A stretch of 64,000 nt of DNA. Origin: Cricetomys ansorgei (lineage: Eukaryota > Chordata > Mammalia > Rodentia > Nesomyidae). Positions 32,264 through 44,914 of this stretch are shown in pieces; the stretch's first letter is position 1; each line of letters begins with the position of its first letter. The notes under the pieces are model-generated. The model was given only the letters and a program-made list of their open reading frames with translations. It had not been told where the DNA came from and did not search any database. The DNA lies in the NCBI GenBank assembly GCA_026225945.1, contig JAMJFZ010000874.1, forward strand, positions 1-64,000, given 5' to 3'. Made by a program: the position numbers and the translations under genes.

Positions 32264-33127
32264 ATGTTAAAAATGGAAAATATTATGACACAGGGCACTT
32301 GGGCTCTGTATACTTTTGTTAAGGATGCCACAGGAATGAAAACAGTAGATGAAGAGATAAATACTTCAACTGAAACTAGCATAATACAGATGATGGTTTT
32401 TGTTATTTTGGTATTTCACCTGGTATTATCAATAGCCATCATGGCATACTGTGCTCTTTCAAGGAAAACTGTTAGTGTAGAAGGAAAAGGGAAATCTCCT
32501 AGCCCTTTACAGGACATTGACTTAGATACAGGAGATAAATTCAGAGCTAAATCAGAGAATTTTAAAATGATGGAAAGAAAAGCAGAATCTACTTGCTTCC
32601 CTCAAGAAGCAGCCTTAAAAGAAATAGATGAGAAGTGGAATGCGAAAATGCAAACGTTGGTGGCAAAACTGGAACAATTGATGGAAGGAAGTAAAAGCCT
32701 ATCTCAGTCAGAGAATTCAGAGCCTACTGCTCCACCTCATAGTGCAATGTGGCAGCCAAAGATTTTAAGAAAACCAGCTATGGTTTATCCAGTAACTATA
32801 AACAGGATGCAGGGCTATGATGAACTCGGATGGCAATCTACAGAAATGCTAGATTTAAAGAGATTTAAAGAGGCAATGGTAGCCTATGGAATGCACTCTT
32901 CTTATGTAAAACAGATATTGAACAACTGGGCTGTTCAACACCGAGTCATTCCTCAAGATTGGAGGGACTTGGCAAAAGCTGTATTAGAAACCGGTCCTCA
33001 GTTACAACGGCTGACATGGTGGAGAGAAGAAGCTTTGGCAATAGGACAACATAACCGAGCTAGAGGCATTAATATTTTCAAAGATCAGTTGATAGGTGAA
33101 GATCAATATGCTGAGTTGGAAGTGTAG
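32264..33127 (+). pseudogene. gag: ERVK gag, N-terminal part (U3)
   Basis: 287-codon frame. The first ATG used in U1 and U4 is lost here (ATAAGT), so the open frame begins at the next Met, ten codons later, still before the hydrophobic segment. It stops at the same TAG as U1. Confidence 0.78.
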
Positions 33128-33874
33128 ATTCAGTTTGATGATAATATTTTGGATTAATATTGTACAGCGGCCTTAAATGCTTGGGATAAAGTTGAAGAGC
33201 CAGGAAAAAAGTCTGAGTCATTTTCTAAGATCATGCAAGGCCCAAATGAGCCATTCACTGATTTTTCACAGAGACTAACTTCTGCTGTCCATAAGACAAT
33301 TTCAGACTCAGAAGCAAGGGAAGTGTTAACTAAATCTCTGGCGTTTGAAAATGCTAATTCAGAATGCCAAAAGGCAATAAGGCCATTAAAAACAGCTTCC
33401 TTGGTCAATTGATTAAAATTACTACTGATATTGGATCCAATGCTTACAATGCCACTTTGATTGGACAAGCAAGATTGTTCAGGGTCTTCAAAATCAAAAG
33501 GTCAGAAGTTTTGGCTGTGGAAAGTCAGGTCATTTTAAAGAGGACCGTAGACAAACGGATCCTAGAAATAATGTTTTCTCTGATAAGTCAGAAAGAAATC
33601 CTCAGTTTCCTGGAATTGTAGAAGGTATGGAAAAGGTAGACATTGGAATAATGAATGTCAATCTGTAACAGATATTCAAGGTAATTCTTTGCTGTGGGGA
33701 AAACCTTCTAGGGAGACTGGCTTAAGTGCCTAACTCAGAAAAAACAAGCCAACAATTTCTTACCAGGAATGGATTAACTCACCCTCAGAGAGATTAAAAC
33801 ATGTAGAGCTCGTTGCTAAAGACAGTAATGCTCTAGACTTTACTATCAAGGACAGAGCTGATAAAACAGGTGAA
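33128..33874 (+). pseudogene. gag: ERVK gag remainder and start of pro, decayed (U3)
   Basis: It holds the major-homology-region pattern and zinc-knuckle remnants. The first knuckle cysteine codon is changed (AGT instead of TGT). A TAA near 33731 interrupts the protease linker, which is open in U1 and U4. Confidence 0.7.
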
Positions 33875-34456
33875 TTGAAAAGTACTGAAAAACAGGTATT
33901 TTGGCAAGCAAGTAGAAATGATCAGAGACCTAAGTTAAAAGTACGGATATATGGAATTTTGATTGAGGGATTGTTAGACACGGGAGCCGATGTAACAGTC
34001 ATTTCAAAAGACTCCTGGAATCCAACCTGGCCTCTTCAAGAGGTAACTACTCAGCTCTTCGGAACCGGAACATTTTCTCAGTTAAAAGAGAATATAACAG
34101 GTGTAAAATGCATAGGACCAGAAAGTGAAATAGGAAATATAAGACAATATGTGGCAGATCTAGCTATAAGTTTATGGGGAAGAGACCTATTAAAACAATG
34201 GAATGTACAGATTAACATTCCTTTAATTTTAGAGACAACCTGTAAGATTCGAGATGGTATTGATAAAGATATTAAAAAATGTTATCAAAAACAATCACAG
34301 GCTGTCCAGGTTGTCCATAAGCAGGACAGAACAGATACTGATAATAATTCTCAGCCTGTTAAAAGGTATCAGTGGAAAGTCATTCCCCAAGAATTCGCAG
34401 ATAGTACAACATTATGTCAATATTTTGTACAAAAGCCATTGAAAATTAACATCTGA
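33875..34456 (+). pseudogene. pro: ERVK protease frame (U3), 193 codons
   Basis: It retains the DTGA active-site motif and GRDLL. It is shorter than in U1 and U4 because of the upstream stop. Confidence 0.8.
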
Positions 34457-34783
34457 TTTGACGAACCTACCATTGGGTTAACTACTCAAGAGTTAAATAT
34501 TTCATTTCAAGCATTGAACGGTGATTCAGATTTAAACAGATGTAAAAGTTTAACAACAGCAGAAAAGCCTTTAACTCAGGAAGAAAGCAGATTACAGAAT
34601 GCATATGTAAATTACCTAGATCTCAAGCTTGATTGTATGCTTTCTGATAATTCCTCTACTGAGCAAAATGAAGACAATATTTTAAAATGGATCGTTGCAA
34701 AAAGTGACTCAGAACGCTTGGGCAGAATCTACACTGCTTGTGTTAGAATTTCCTCTGAGCAGCCACTTGGCTATGGTTGTTAA
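34457..34783 (+). pseudogene. pol: ERVK reverse transcriptase thumb/connection remnant (U3)
   Basis: Same in-frame continuation after the protease stop as in U1. Confidence 0.6.
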
Positions 34784-36205
34784 ATAGCAAGCCTCCCTAT
34801 GTTCAGGAGTTTGGACCAAGAATTCAGCCAACTGGTCCTGGTCCTCCAGGGAATTGGTATTTGGTTTTATTTGATTGACAAAAAGGATTTATTTTATCTG
34901 TATTTGGAAGTTTGTTTATGATTAATGTTGGAAAAAAGTTCGAAACGTCCCGGATTTGTCATGGACTACAAACACCCATAAGGCATTGCAGTGGCTGGCT
35001 GTTACTGTTATCAGCCACAGCTACAACTCCCGAGACTGGCATGATCAATGAGTGTCCAGCAAGAAAAAGACAAATTATTGGATTTTTAATTATACATAAT
35101 AAATAAAACTTCAGCTAAAACTTAAAAAAGAAAGGGGTATAGGATATAGCTATAATTGGCTATTTTCAACTTGAATTAAAAAAAATTAATTTTAAAAGAT
35201 AATGTTTAAATATTTTGCTCAAATAATAATAGCCTGGAGTGTGGAGACTCCACCCCATGTCGGGGAAAGGTTGTGTTTTTGTCTTTTCAGAAATGAGACA
35301 TCCTACTGATGAAAGTATCGAGAGACCACTGGGCTGAAGAGAGACATCAGAGTATCAGGGTTACTGTCCAGCCTTCAACCTCAAAATGGATCATTGAAGG
35401 CCTTCCTAGCTGCCTTGCTCCTGTGCTGCTTATAAACCAGAGGCCATGCATTCCAAAAATAAAATTGAATTCTCCAGCTAAATACAGATGCTGGCAGTCA
35501 GAGACGGGATATGAGGAATATGACATAAAATCAACCTAAGGCAGGCTGCTGATCATGCTATCAGTAACCCAGAGACAGGTCAGATTTATTGTTCATTATT
35601 TCTCTCCTAAGACAGACGCTGTAATGTTGAAAAGGGGGAAATTTGGGAAGCTATTGGCTTCATATCTTGTCCTCTGAAATCATCTTGGAGATGACTCTGC
35701 AGCTGAAAAGGGAGCCTGTTTTGAAAATTGAGGCAGCTCACCCAGTGCTCAACTGTGATACAGATGCAAATACCTGCCTACAGGGAGTCTGTTTTTGCCA
35801 AACAGACCAGTGAAAATTGAGGCAGCTTCCACAGTCCTCAACTGTGATGATGCAGATGCAGATACCTGCTGATTCTTACCACACTGTCTTCTGCTACCTC
35901 TGATTCTCTTCAAAGACATTTGAATTGCACAAGCATTTTGCTAAACATTGAACTTTTATGAACAATGGGTGAAGGTTTTATGAACAATTGGTGAACTTTT
36001 ATGAACAGTTGGTGAACTTTTATGAACAATTGGTGAATTTTGGAATTGATACTTGATGTTATGGGACACTTGCAGTCACAAAGATTTTGAACTGCATGAG
36101 CAGTCTGCTGAACTTTGGATTTGATATTTGATAGACTATAACTTTATGTCTTAGCTTCATTTAATTGAGTCAATATTGTTCTTATTTTAAACAAAAAGTG
36201 TGAGA
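34784..36205. other. ERVK 3' internal region (U3)
   Basis: Non-coding. It contains the AAAAGGGGGAAA tract and the 21-bp repeats at 35950-36034, where the second unit has one extra base. Confidence 0.6.
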
Positions 36206-36599
36206 TGTTGTGGTATACTTAGTTGTGGGTAATAATTTAGTCAAGATTAGTCACTTACTTGTTTACACCTCTGTGCCATCCCCAGCTTCCACCCCCCACA
36301 GGAGGTTCCTGTTATTTGTTGATTGAGGGTCTGTGTGAAAACAGGAAGAAAACACCTGGGGATCAGATTGAGGGGTGGAGCAAGGAGGGAGTGGGGAGTA
36401 GGAGGTGGAGGAGGAGTAGGAGCGGAATGACAAAGGAGAACAGAGAGGAGAGGATGGGTGAAGAAGTCTTGGAGTGAGCTCTCGACCTAGCTGCCCAGGT
36501 AGAGAATTCCCTGAGCTTTGACATGGTTTGTGATTAATAAAAACCATTGGATATTCAACGTCTGGACTCTCCATTAAGTGCCTTAACTTTATTTTAACA
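36206..36599 (+). repeat. ERVK 3' LTR (U3)
   Basis: 394 bp, ends TTTTAACA, then CCCACA. Confidence 0.9.
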
Positions 36600-36741
36600 C
36601 CCACATGCCTGTAGCTGGTTGTGGACATCTTGACAAGTGGGTTGGACCCTGTGTGCAGGTTTGCTTTGCAGAATAAAAGTGCTCTTGCTTCTGGCATACC
36701 TGTTTTCAGTGTTCCCTGTGGGGTGATTCTACACCAGACAG

Positions 36742-39079
36742 GATGTATAAACATTCAAAGGTAACATCCAAGGCATTCTAGAATTAATACAGTTCTGAAG
36801 GCAGAAGACGTCACTCATAAGCGATGCTGATATGGTTGGGTTGCCATGGGAGGGCCTTTCAATTACAACTTTGACTAAATCTTAGTCTTCATTAGAATTA
36901 ATTCAGAAATCCTTTCTGTAGAGTTTTTTTTAACTTTTTATTCTTTGTGTGCTAAATTAGCAGGAGCACAGGCCTGCAAGCTTAAGTGTCCATCCAAAAT
37001 GAATTTTCCCCAATCTGCTGAACTCGGCATTGCATCCTCAGTCTGTATCAGTCCCAACAGATTTCCACTCAGTTGCCAGGTTCCATCACCATCAACAGCC
37101 ATCAACACTGTCCAGCGTCAAGCCTGACCAAAGTGGTCTAGCATAACCAGTAACCCTGATCTGGCTGAAAGCAGGTTACAGCCAGATGCTTCAGACTGAA
37201 TTTCCTCGGGTCTCCCCCATTGCCTCCTGGCTGGAGGGTGTGCTATGGACCAGCATTCCAGTCTGCTGCAAAGCAGCTTTCACTTTATTCTTCCCAGGTG
37301 GTCCTGCTGACCCTCTGCAATGAAACACACGGTGCCGACACCTAAGAAACCAATTGACAGGCTGCTTTCTCCCCAGCTACTCACTCTCCTCATCATCCTG
37401 CTGTTTTGCCCATCAGCTCTCTCTCTCCTTCTTTCCCTGACTCCTGTCTTGTAAGCATCTGCACTTATCCACATGGACGAGGTCACCTGACATGGCCAGT
37501 TGAGGAATTAACAGCAAGCCTGGGTGGGAGGGTCCACAGCAAAATGAAACGCTGTGGCAATATTTCCTGAGAGCAGTCAGACTGTTTACACCTTTTTCAG
37601 AAGCAGATAATACTGGTCACTGCCGGGACTGATACAGTTGTAGATGCCGGGATACAATGATGCTCACAAGCTCTATCAGGCTCTAAGGATGAATTTCCTC
37701 TTTTCCTATCAAACATTTATGTTTCTTTAACTACTAAGGAATATACAGAGAAACACAACGTGGCCTGATCATTTCATGTCAGAGGGAGTGCCCCAAATGT
37801 CTTGGGAACTGAAAGGCCCACGGGACCCAGGTGTCATGGACTCTAACCTGAAACACCTGTGACAGAGGCCTCTCATGGAGCTAAGCTGGGCAAACTCCAG
37901 GGTTTGCTGCAGCTTCCTGATCCATCTTTGGTCTAAGATTCTTTCTATCTCTCTCTGTGTCTCTCTCTCTCTCTTTCTCTGTCTCTGTCTCTCTACTGCT
38001 CCTCCTGTTCACCAAGTCAAGGAGCTGGCCATGTTGAGACTCTGCTCTGGAGTCTTACAATTGCCTCTGGCTCTTCTCTCTCTCCTGTCTACCAGAAAAG
38101 TATTCCTTTTAATCACACCATGGAGCCATTGGTCATGTGATCTGTTTATCCAGAAACCACGAGCAGAGTGAATACAAGATCTGTGACCACAGAAAAGGCA
38201 TGGATGTTGGGTTGAGCAATGAAGCAAAGGATGCTGTACTGGAGAAGGAATGAGACCCTGATAGAAAGGACTAAAGCCACATCCCTTCTCACCGACCACT
38301 GTGACCCTCCAGTGCTTTCCAAATCCCCAACCTCCCTTCTGTTACAGCCCTCACTGAGGGGCAGTCAGGGCATAAGGCACAAGTCCTGGCAGTTAATGAA
38401 TTTCACTCTTTATTCTGTTATGAGGTTGGAAGTGGACAAAAAGTTACAACAAGGCAGGGTGCTTTCCACAGTTCTTGATAACTCAACCAACTGAAATTCT
38501 CTTGTCTTCACTGAGGATCTGAATGGTTCCCAGAGGTTGAGACTTCAGAGGGAGACTGGTGCCTTCTGGGACAGGGCCATGAATCAGGTGTGGTACTGGC
38601 TATGGAGAGCTCCTGTAGAGATGACCCTGCAGGATTATCACTGTTGATTGGGCAAACTCTAGTTACCCAAGAGGATTGGCAGTTCTGAATTTGAGACACA
38701 CAGGAATTGGGAGGCACAGGAGAGATGTCCAGAACTCTGGAGACATAAGGTACAGGCCAAGACAGAGGTAGCAGTGCACAATCACAGGAGGGCCTGAAAT
38801 AACAGACATAGAATCTGTAAGCATACCGCCATCCCTCTTCTTGATTCTAAAGATGAGGAATTGTATGCTGGATTAAATTCTGAACAGCTCCCCAGGTGCC
38901 ACAGAGAGAGATCTTTCTGAAGAATGGCAAATGCTACTTGTCTCCTGTGGGTGAAGCTGTGGGGAGTGGGCAGTCCTGTAATCATTCTATCCTCTCATTA
39001 GGTCTCAGGAAGAGATCGATACAGATTGCAGTAACTGGGAGGAAATAGATGAAATGAGTTAAACAGAGTCAAGGAGGTG
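36742..39079. other. U3 flank between the retroviral block and the inverted exon relic
   Basis: Microsatellite at 37939-37995. The 142-codon frame of U1, U2 and U4 is broken here (38219-38494 only), which argues against it being a gene. Confidence 0.5.
37939..37995. repeat. CT-rich microsatellite, U3
   Basis: Equivalent of the U1 tract. Confidence 0.85.
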
Positions 39080-39385
39080 ACAGGCAACTTGTCTCTTTGT
39101 GGCCCCCAAGCCCAGGATACTGGGCAGTGCTTTCCCCTGAGCAGAAAACAACCATCTGCACCTAGGTCACACGGCCCACTATGTCCTGGCATATCCTTTA
39201 TTCTCAGCAGCAGATGCAGACAGCTTCTCCAGAACTTCCTCAGATCCCTATTTATAGTCTCTGGGAACCTGATCTGGAGTTGCTCTGGACCTCCCTCATC
39301 AGGGGTCCACCATTCTGTTTAACTACCTCATCCTCCTGCAGGAAGGCGCTGATTCCCCAGTCACTCAATTGATTGATGCAATGAC
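39080..39385 (-). pseudogene. Inverted, decayed copy of gene exon 4, U3
   Basis: Same inverted relic as in U2, with the SDWGI.AFLQE and EVV.Q blocks in one minus-strand frame that runs into it from 39539. Confidence 0.82.
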
Positions 39386-40508
39386 CGGCAAGGGACAGAG
39401 CAATAGGATGAGTTGCCTTTGATATGAAAAATGTGCTCCTCTGAGTCTTTCTCAGGAAGTCTTCCTGCCAACTGCCCAGATGGACTCTGATGCATGAGTT
39501 TTTGGGAAACCTGAAAGCCTGGATGCCAAGGCCCTCCATGGTGCTTCTATCTGAGCCCTATGAAAACCTACAAATCCTCACTGGGACAAGAAGAAGGGTC
39601 CTCTCCCCTGTAAAACATGTCAATAGATAGGGATGGCTTTCTATGGTACAGTCCTCATTCAGGAATTTTCCCCATTCCCAGCTCAGAGCATGAATCATTC
39701 TCAGCTCTTGAGAACCATGGCTGAAATCTGTGATCCCAGAATGCTGAGGAGAGCTCTCTGAACCCGTGACGAGTCCTGATGTGGTACCAAGAAAAGCAGT
39801 TCAGACTAGAATGGAGAAGGTGGGGCAGATCATTTTCTCCCAGGACAAATTACCATGAATTGATACCTATGGTATTCCCTACTTCCTGATTCCCATTCTC
39901 TCTTGCCCTTGCTGGAGTGGCTGCCAAACTTCCAGTCTCTTCTGTTGGTCTCCAAACAAGAGCAAAATTAAGTTCATTGACTACAGTCATGGAAGAAGAA
40001 TCCCTTCCTGACCAGAATAGACACTTGCTTCTAACACAAGATAGGACAGCATTGTGAGGCATGCTCAGGACAATCACTAGCTTGATTCCTGCCTTAGTTA
40101 CATACAAAGAGCTGCTCCCCACCCCCAAGAAAGAAATAAAAGCATGCATGGATTATGGTAAGGACTCACTTCAGTGATCCTTGGAAGAGGGATTTGATCT
40201 CAGGAGTGACTGCTGTGCCTGTTACTTTTGGTTAAATGCTGAGTTCTAGGCCAACCCTGGGCTAGCTACTGTGATCAGGTCCAAAGCATCAAACACAAGC
40301 TGAAACTGTATTCCAATGACTGGGCAGATGGAGGGAGACATCACCAGATATTCAAGTCCAGCTTGAGATGGACAGTGAGGCCTAGAATAATTTGTCCTCC
40401 AATATTTAGCGGGTAAATGAAAAGGAACAGGATCTGGTGTGGCAGCAGGACACAAAGAGAATGTGGTAAGGAGGGAAGGGACAGCAGTCAAGATCTGGGA
40501 AGGAGGAC

Positions 40509-40610
40509 TCATGCCCATAATCCCAGCAGTGGTTAGGTGCAAACCGGAGCAGAGGAAGTCCAAGGTCATCCTTGGCTCCATTGTAGGTTCGAGGCCTCCC
40601 TGAGTGGCAA
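40509..40610 (+). repeat. B4-like SINE fragment (U3)
   Basis: Equivalent of 12430-12540. Confidence 0.6.
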
Positions 40611-41154
40611 TTCAACCTTCTTAAAACAGTTGAATGAAAGAAAGTGAGACGAGTTGCCCAGGGCAGTTGACACACGTCTATAATCCTAGAGTCGGAGGAC
40701 CACCTGTTTCACAAAATGAATGCCAGGGCCCCCAGGGATCAGAGTACTAGCCTGTTGCAGAAACAAAGAGAATGAGGCCTTCCTTATCAAAAGACACAAG
40801 AGCAGGGGCTCTCCCAAAATCATCTCCATGTTCCTTTCCGAGGTTTCTTCTCTACTGTGGTGTCAGGGAACAAAGCTCTCTGTCTCCTGGTGGGAGCAGC
40901 AGGTCCGAGACGTGGAGCACAAGGTTACTCTCATCTCTGGCTTCTAGAGTTCTGAGAACTGGTGGAGATGCAGGAGAGGTCCCAGGGAGTCTTAGAAGGG
41001 ATTGAAACAGACCCTCCCTTCCATGGTTTCTGAGGTGGGGCCTCCAAGGATAAACCGTAGTCTCTCAAACTAAGTTTGTGATTTCATCTTGTGTGCTGAG
41101 GAACTTCACGTGTGCTTGCAATCGTTAGAAAAAATCAGGGGGAGATTTTTCCCT

Positions 41155-41290
41155 CTTTTGTGATAGCAGGCTTCCTTGTGTATATTAGGGGACCCTGGCA
41201 CTCAGCATGTAGAACAGACTGGCCTTGAACTGAGAGATTTCCCCTTCCTCTGCCTGGCAGTGCTGGGATTAAAGGCGTGAGCTAGATGGG
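41155..41290 (-). repeat. B1-type SINE, antisense (U3)
   Basis: Equivalent of 13084-13217. Confidence 0.8.
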
Positions 41291-41755
41291 ATTTCTTTAC
41301 TCTCTCAGTTTACACTTAAATACCACTCTGTCACTGTGTAGTTAATCCAAGGTGATTAGAGAAACAGAATGTGGTCGTGGTCTTGACACAGTGGGATTGG
41401 AAGAAACACTCACCAAAGTGCAAGGCATGTGGGGCTGGTGCTGGTCTGCCCTGATTGGACCAAGCCCGTAAATCAATCTACCGAACCCTTTTCTCCATAT
41501 TGTAAGGAATCTCGCCTTAGGTTCCCATTCTCGTGAGAAACATGCCTGATGCAATACAGATGATGTTGTTTCACTTAGAATATTGATTATTATATATCGA
41601 CACTAGGTCTTGCTATGTGGGTTAAGAGTTTTTCTTAATCTGAGCAAAACCTCCTGCTTCAGCCTCCTGAGAAGGGATTAAAAGTCCCTGCTAATCCTGG
41701 CTGACCCACCCTCCACACCCAGGTAGGCGGGTCTGGATCAATCAGAACCAAGACC

Positions 41756-41765
41756 TTTATAAAGG
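41756..41765 (+). promoter_or_regulatory. TATA box of G3
   Basis: TTTATAAAGG in the same context as the other copies. Confidence 0.7.
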
Positions 41766-41912
41766 ACCAGAGAGCCAGATGATTCTCAGTCTTCCAGAAG
41801 TCCAGGGAAGTGAACAGACCTCTACCTGAAGAGTGCAGACTCTGAAGCGGCCATCAGAACACAGCGAACCCTGGTTCCAAGGCTAGTGTAGCACACTGAT
41901 GTCTGGAGCGAA

Positions 41913-44546
41913 ATGCAGGTGAGTTTCAGGAAAGGAGTTCTTATGTTTTCCCAGAGAAGGCCTCGGTGTTTGTCCTCCAATTCATATCAGAAAGTCTGTA
42001 GCCTCTGGAAAGCCTCACCATTCCAAATGAATATGGAATCTTTTTTTTTTTTAATTTTTTTACTCGTATCTACCCTCATGGATATGTTGGTACTATTTTC
42101 ATTGGTGAGAAAAGGAAAATTGACAAAGTATTTTGAACTCCCTTGAAAAGGAACCCATTTGTACAAGTTTGCTGAGGTGTGAAAGTCAGCACCTTTTTTG
42201 TTCTTGGGTTTTCTTGTTTTCATTGTGTTGAGGCAATGTCTCCTTTACCCTACGCTGCTCAACAGCCAGCATAGCCAAGAATAACCCTGAACTTCTGAAC
42301 CTCACTGCCTCTCTTGGGAAGAACTAGATTTATTTCCACTAGGTACACACCCAAGCTATAGGATCCTGGATGGGAAAGTCTTGTTTCACACAGTTGATCT
42401 GATGCCTTCAAAGTTTTGAAGACAAGCTGGAGCTTATGGGGTGATTTTCATAGGATTTTCAGCACTAGGGTAAAGCAAGAGGACTTTGGGAGAAAGGCAG
42501 CTGGACAGAGGGGTGAGGTCTACTCAGCATAGAGGTGCTTCTGTTGTACATCCTTCACTTCCTCAAGGGCACCTACAATATTGCCTGGAGGCTTTCCCTG
42601 CTTATTCATCCCACACAGGTTCACCATGAGGTGAGATTGTATCCCATGATTATTTATTTTTTTCGATATAACTATTACTTTTCTTATTGTTACTACTACT
42701 ATTATTACTAACTACTATTACTGCTACATGAGCTTTCATGAATGAAAGTCCGTTGTTTTGCTAATGCAGGAAGAGGCTGACTAATTCTCTCCAGACTAAG
42801 AAACAGGGGTTCCTGTTGCATGAAACACATTGGAGTACTTCCTTTATTTATTTCTCAACAGATACCAGCCACCCAAGTTGAAAGTGTGCGAAAGACCAGT
42901 GAATCCACTGTGGGATGGAGCAGCCTTCAGAAAGGACAGTGGCCCACAGGTATGTAGAGTCCAGTCTGAGGGAAAACAGAAACTTCCTTACACATTTCTT
43001 CCTTGAGACATATGGACTTATGCTAGACCCCAGATGTGGACAGCTGGTTCAAGGATAGACTTGTTTTCAGCAGTCCCAGGATCTGTCTTTCTCTAGAAAG
43101 ATAGAGGCTCAGAGTCTTGTGAGTGAGTCCCTGGGAGGGAGGTGCTGAGAGGCTGTGGAGGGACAACACTCTCGGGTAGGTAGCTCGTGCCCTGTGATAG
43201 CCCTTTCCACGGTGAAATACATTTTCTGGAGCTGAAGACACCTTGATTGGCTGTGAGTGTCCACCTTGGTGTTAGGAGCAGATTAGATGGTACCCAGGGC
43301 TTAGAGGCAAGGCGACTGTGCATAACGTCTTGATAACTGAGTGAGGCCCCTTCAGGGATGTCAGTGTGCAGGAGGGTTCCTAAGAAGGGTTCAGATGTGT
43401 ATGGGCCTGACAGGAAAGCCTGCGACTCATCTTTCCACCTGCACCTCCCCTGCAGGTCCTTCCAGCAGCCTGTGGACTGACTTGGAAATTAGGCTCTTCC
43501 TGCAGGAGTGGGAAGCAGTTGAACAAACCATGGGATTCCCGGGCAAGAAAGTTCACAAGAAGACCAAGGCTCTTTGCCAGCGCCTCTATAAGAGGGGACT
43601 CAGGAAGAGCTGGGACAGCTGCTTCCGCCTGCTCCTGAGCCTCAAGGACCTGCACAGGACTCTATGTGAGGAGAGGCCAGGAGTCATACCCTTGTTTTCT
43701 CCTTATGCAGAGGCGCTGTACAGGATCTTGGGCTCTAGTCCCCAGGGAAGTTGCCACTCAGGTGAGTCTCTCCTGAAATCACACCTATCATCCTCTAGAG
43801 GGCGCCACGAGCTGGCCTGTCCTCCATGAGCACAGTTATGAGTCCAAAAAATAGGGGTGCTCTTTCCCCAAGAGCCTCAGTTTTACTTAGAAGGAAAGTC
43901 TGCTTGTAAACCCTAAGAGGTTCTGAGGTCCACGTGAGTGACATCAAAGGCATTCATCCCATCCCTCTGTCCTTACAGGTCACCCGCACAGTCCATGGAC
44001 AGACAGTGAAATCAGGGTCTTCCTGCTGGAGTGGGAAGTAGTGGAACAGACCATCGGCTTCCCGGGCAAGAAGAGCCACCAGAAGGCCAAGGCCCTTTGC
44101 CGACGACTCTGTCAGCGGGGCCTGCAGAAGAGCTGGGAGAGCTGCTTCCAACTGCTGCTGAGCCTGCAGGGGCTGCACAGGACTCTATGCAACCAGAGAG
44201 CAGGGTGGAACCCTTGTTTTCCCCGTATGCAGAGGCCCTGTATAGGATCCTGGGCTATGGTCCCCAGGGAAGCTGCGTCCCAGGTTAGTCACGGGGTAGG
44301 GAAGCCCCATTCCCCAGAGGTTCTATTGCACGCGGCTGTAAAGTCAGGCCTCCCTTTGAGCCTAACTTCCTGTATCAGCCAAGGGAACTGAACTTGGATT
44401 TGCTCAGTTTGGACTGTGACAGGCAGGCCACACCATGACTTAGCAAGATTCAGGGAGTGTGTGGGTGCCATGGCTCTGATCTCTCTGTTCCTCGTCCTTT
44501 TCAGGTCCTCTCTATGATGCTGCCGGTAACCAGCTTCTTCCCATGA
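41913..44546 (+). pseudogene. G3: dual Myb/SANT-like gene copy, frameshifted in exon 4
   Basis: Exons 41913-41918, 42862-42949, 43456-43761, 43979-44283 and 44505 onward have intact splice sites. Exon 4 is 305 nt instead of 306: one G is missing from a GGGG run near 44203-44205. The frame changes after residue 209, past helix three of domain 2 but before its LFSPYAEALYRILG tail. The shifted frame ends at a TGA at 44544-44546 after about 248 residues. The original TAA would be at 44762-44764. Exon 2 differs from G1 at several codons, while exons 3 and 5 are almost identical. A single-base run error is possible, so this may be intact in the animal. Confidence 0.75.
42195..42355 (-). repeat. Old antisense B1/B4-like SINE in intron 1 (U3)
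   Basis: Equivalent of 14118-14270. Confidence 0.5.
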
Positions 44547-44894
44547 ACCCTCAACCTGTGATGTACCAGCCTTCAGATTATGGCAGTCTCCTTCCTTCGC
44601 CGGAGCTTTCATGGAATTCATGGCCCACGATGACCCTGCAAGATTCCATGGTTCCTCCAATGTTGCCCTGTGATGCCAGCGATTCATTGTCGGTTCCACA
44701 GCTACTTCCTGCCTCTAGCCCGGCAGGGCCTATGCTGCAGCAGCCATGGTCCACAGCTGATTAACACCCAGATCCTCAGGGAAGACTCCCGGTTTTACAT
44801 GTAGATTTTTCACCTATACTGAACCTCAGGATTGTACAGTGTTTAAGGTGTAAATGTCTTCCTCTACCTTGTAAGAGAAGATCATAAGAAATTC

Positions 44895-44900
44895 AATAAA
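44895..44900 (+). terminator. Poly(A) signal of G3
   Basis: AATAAA, overlapping a second copy, as in G1. Confidence 0.85.
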
Positions 44901-44914
44901 TAAAGGTCTATGAA

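Larger units (their letters stand above)
31428..36599 (+). mobile_element. ERVK provirus in U3
   Basis: LTRs at 31428-31816 and 36206-36599. Target copies CCCACA at 31422-31427 and 36600-36605. The provirus has the same pol deletion as in U1 and U4, so all are copies of one insertion. The 5' LTR begins TGTTATGG, a variant shared only with U5. Confidence 0.92.
31208..36741 (+). mobile_element. Gammaretrovirus-like LTR remnant split by the ERVK (U3)
   Basis: Left part 31208-31427 and right part about 36606-36741, equivalent to the U1 element. Confidence 0.6.
39386..41700. other. U3 upstream flank of G3, SINEs, otherwise unclassified
   Basis: B4-like SINE at about 40509-40610 and antisense B1 at about 41155-41290. 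No exon recognised. Confidence 0.5.
28812..44914 (+). repeat. Tandem unit U3 (about 16.1 kb), mosaic
   Basis: The unit carries an ERVK provirus at the shared site. Up to about 43.0 kb it is a distinct lineage; from intron 2 of its gene onward it is almost identical to U1 and U4. Confidence 0.92.
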
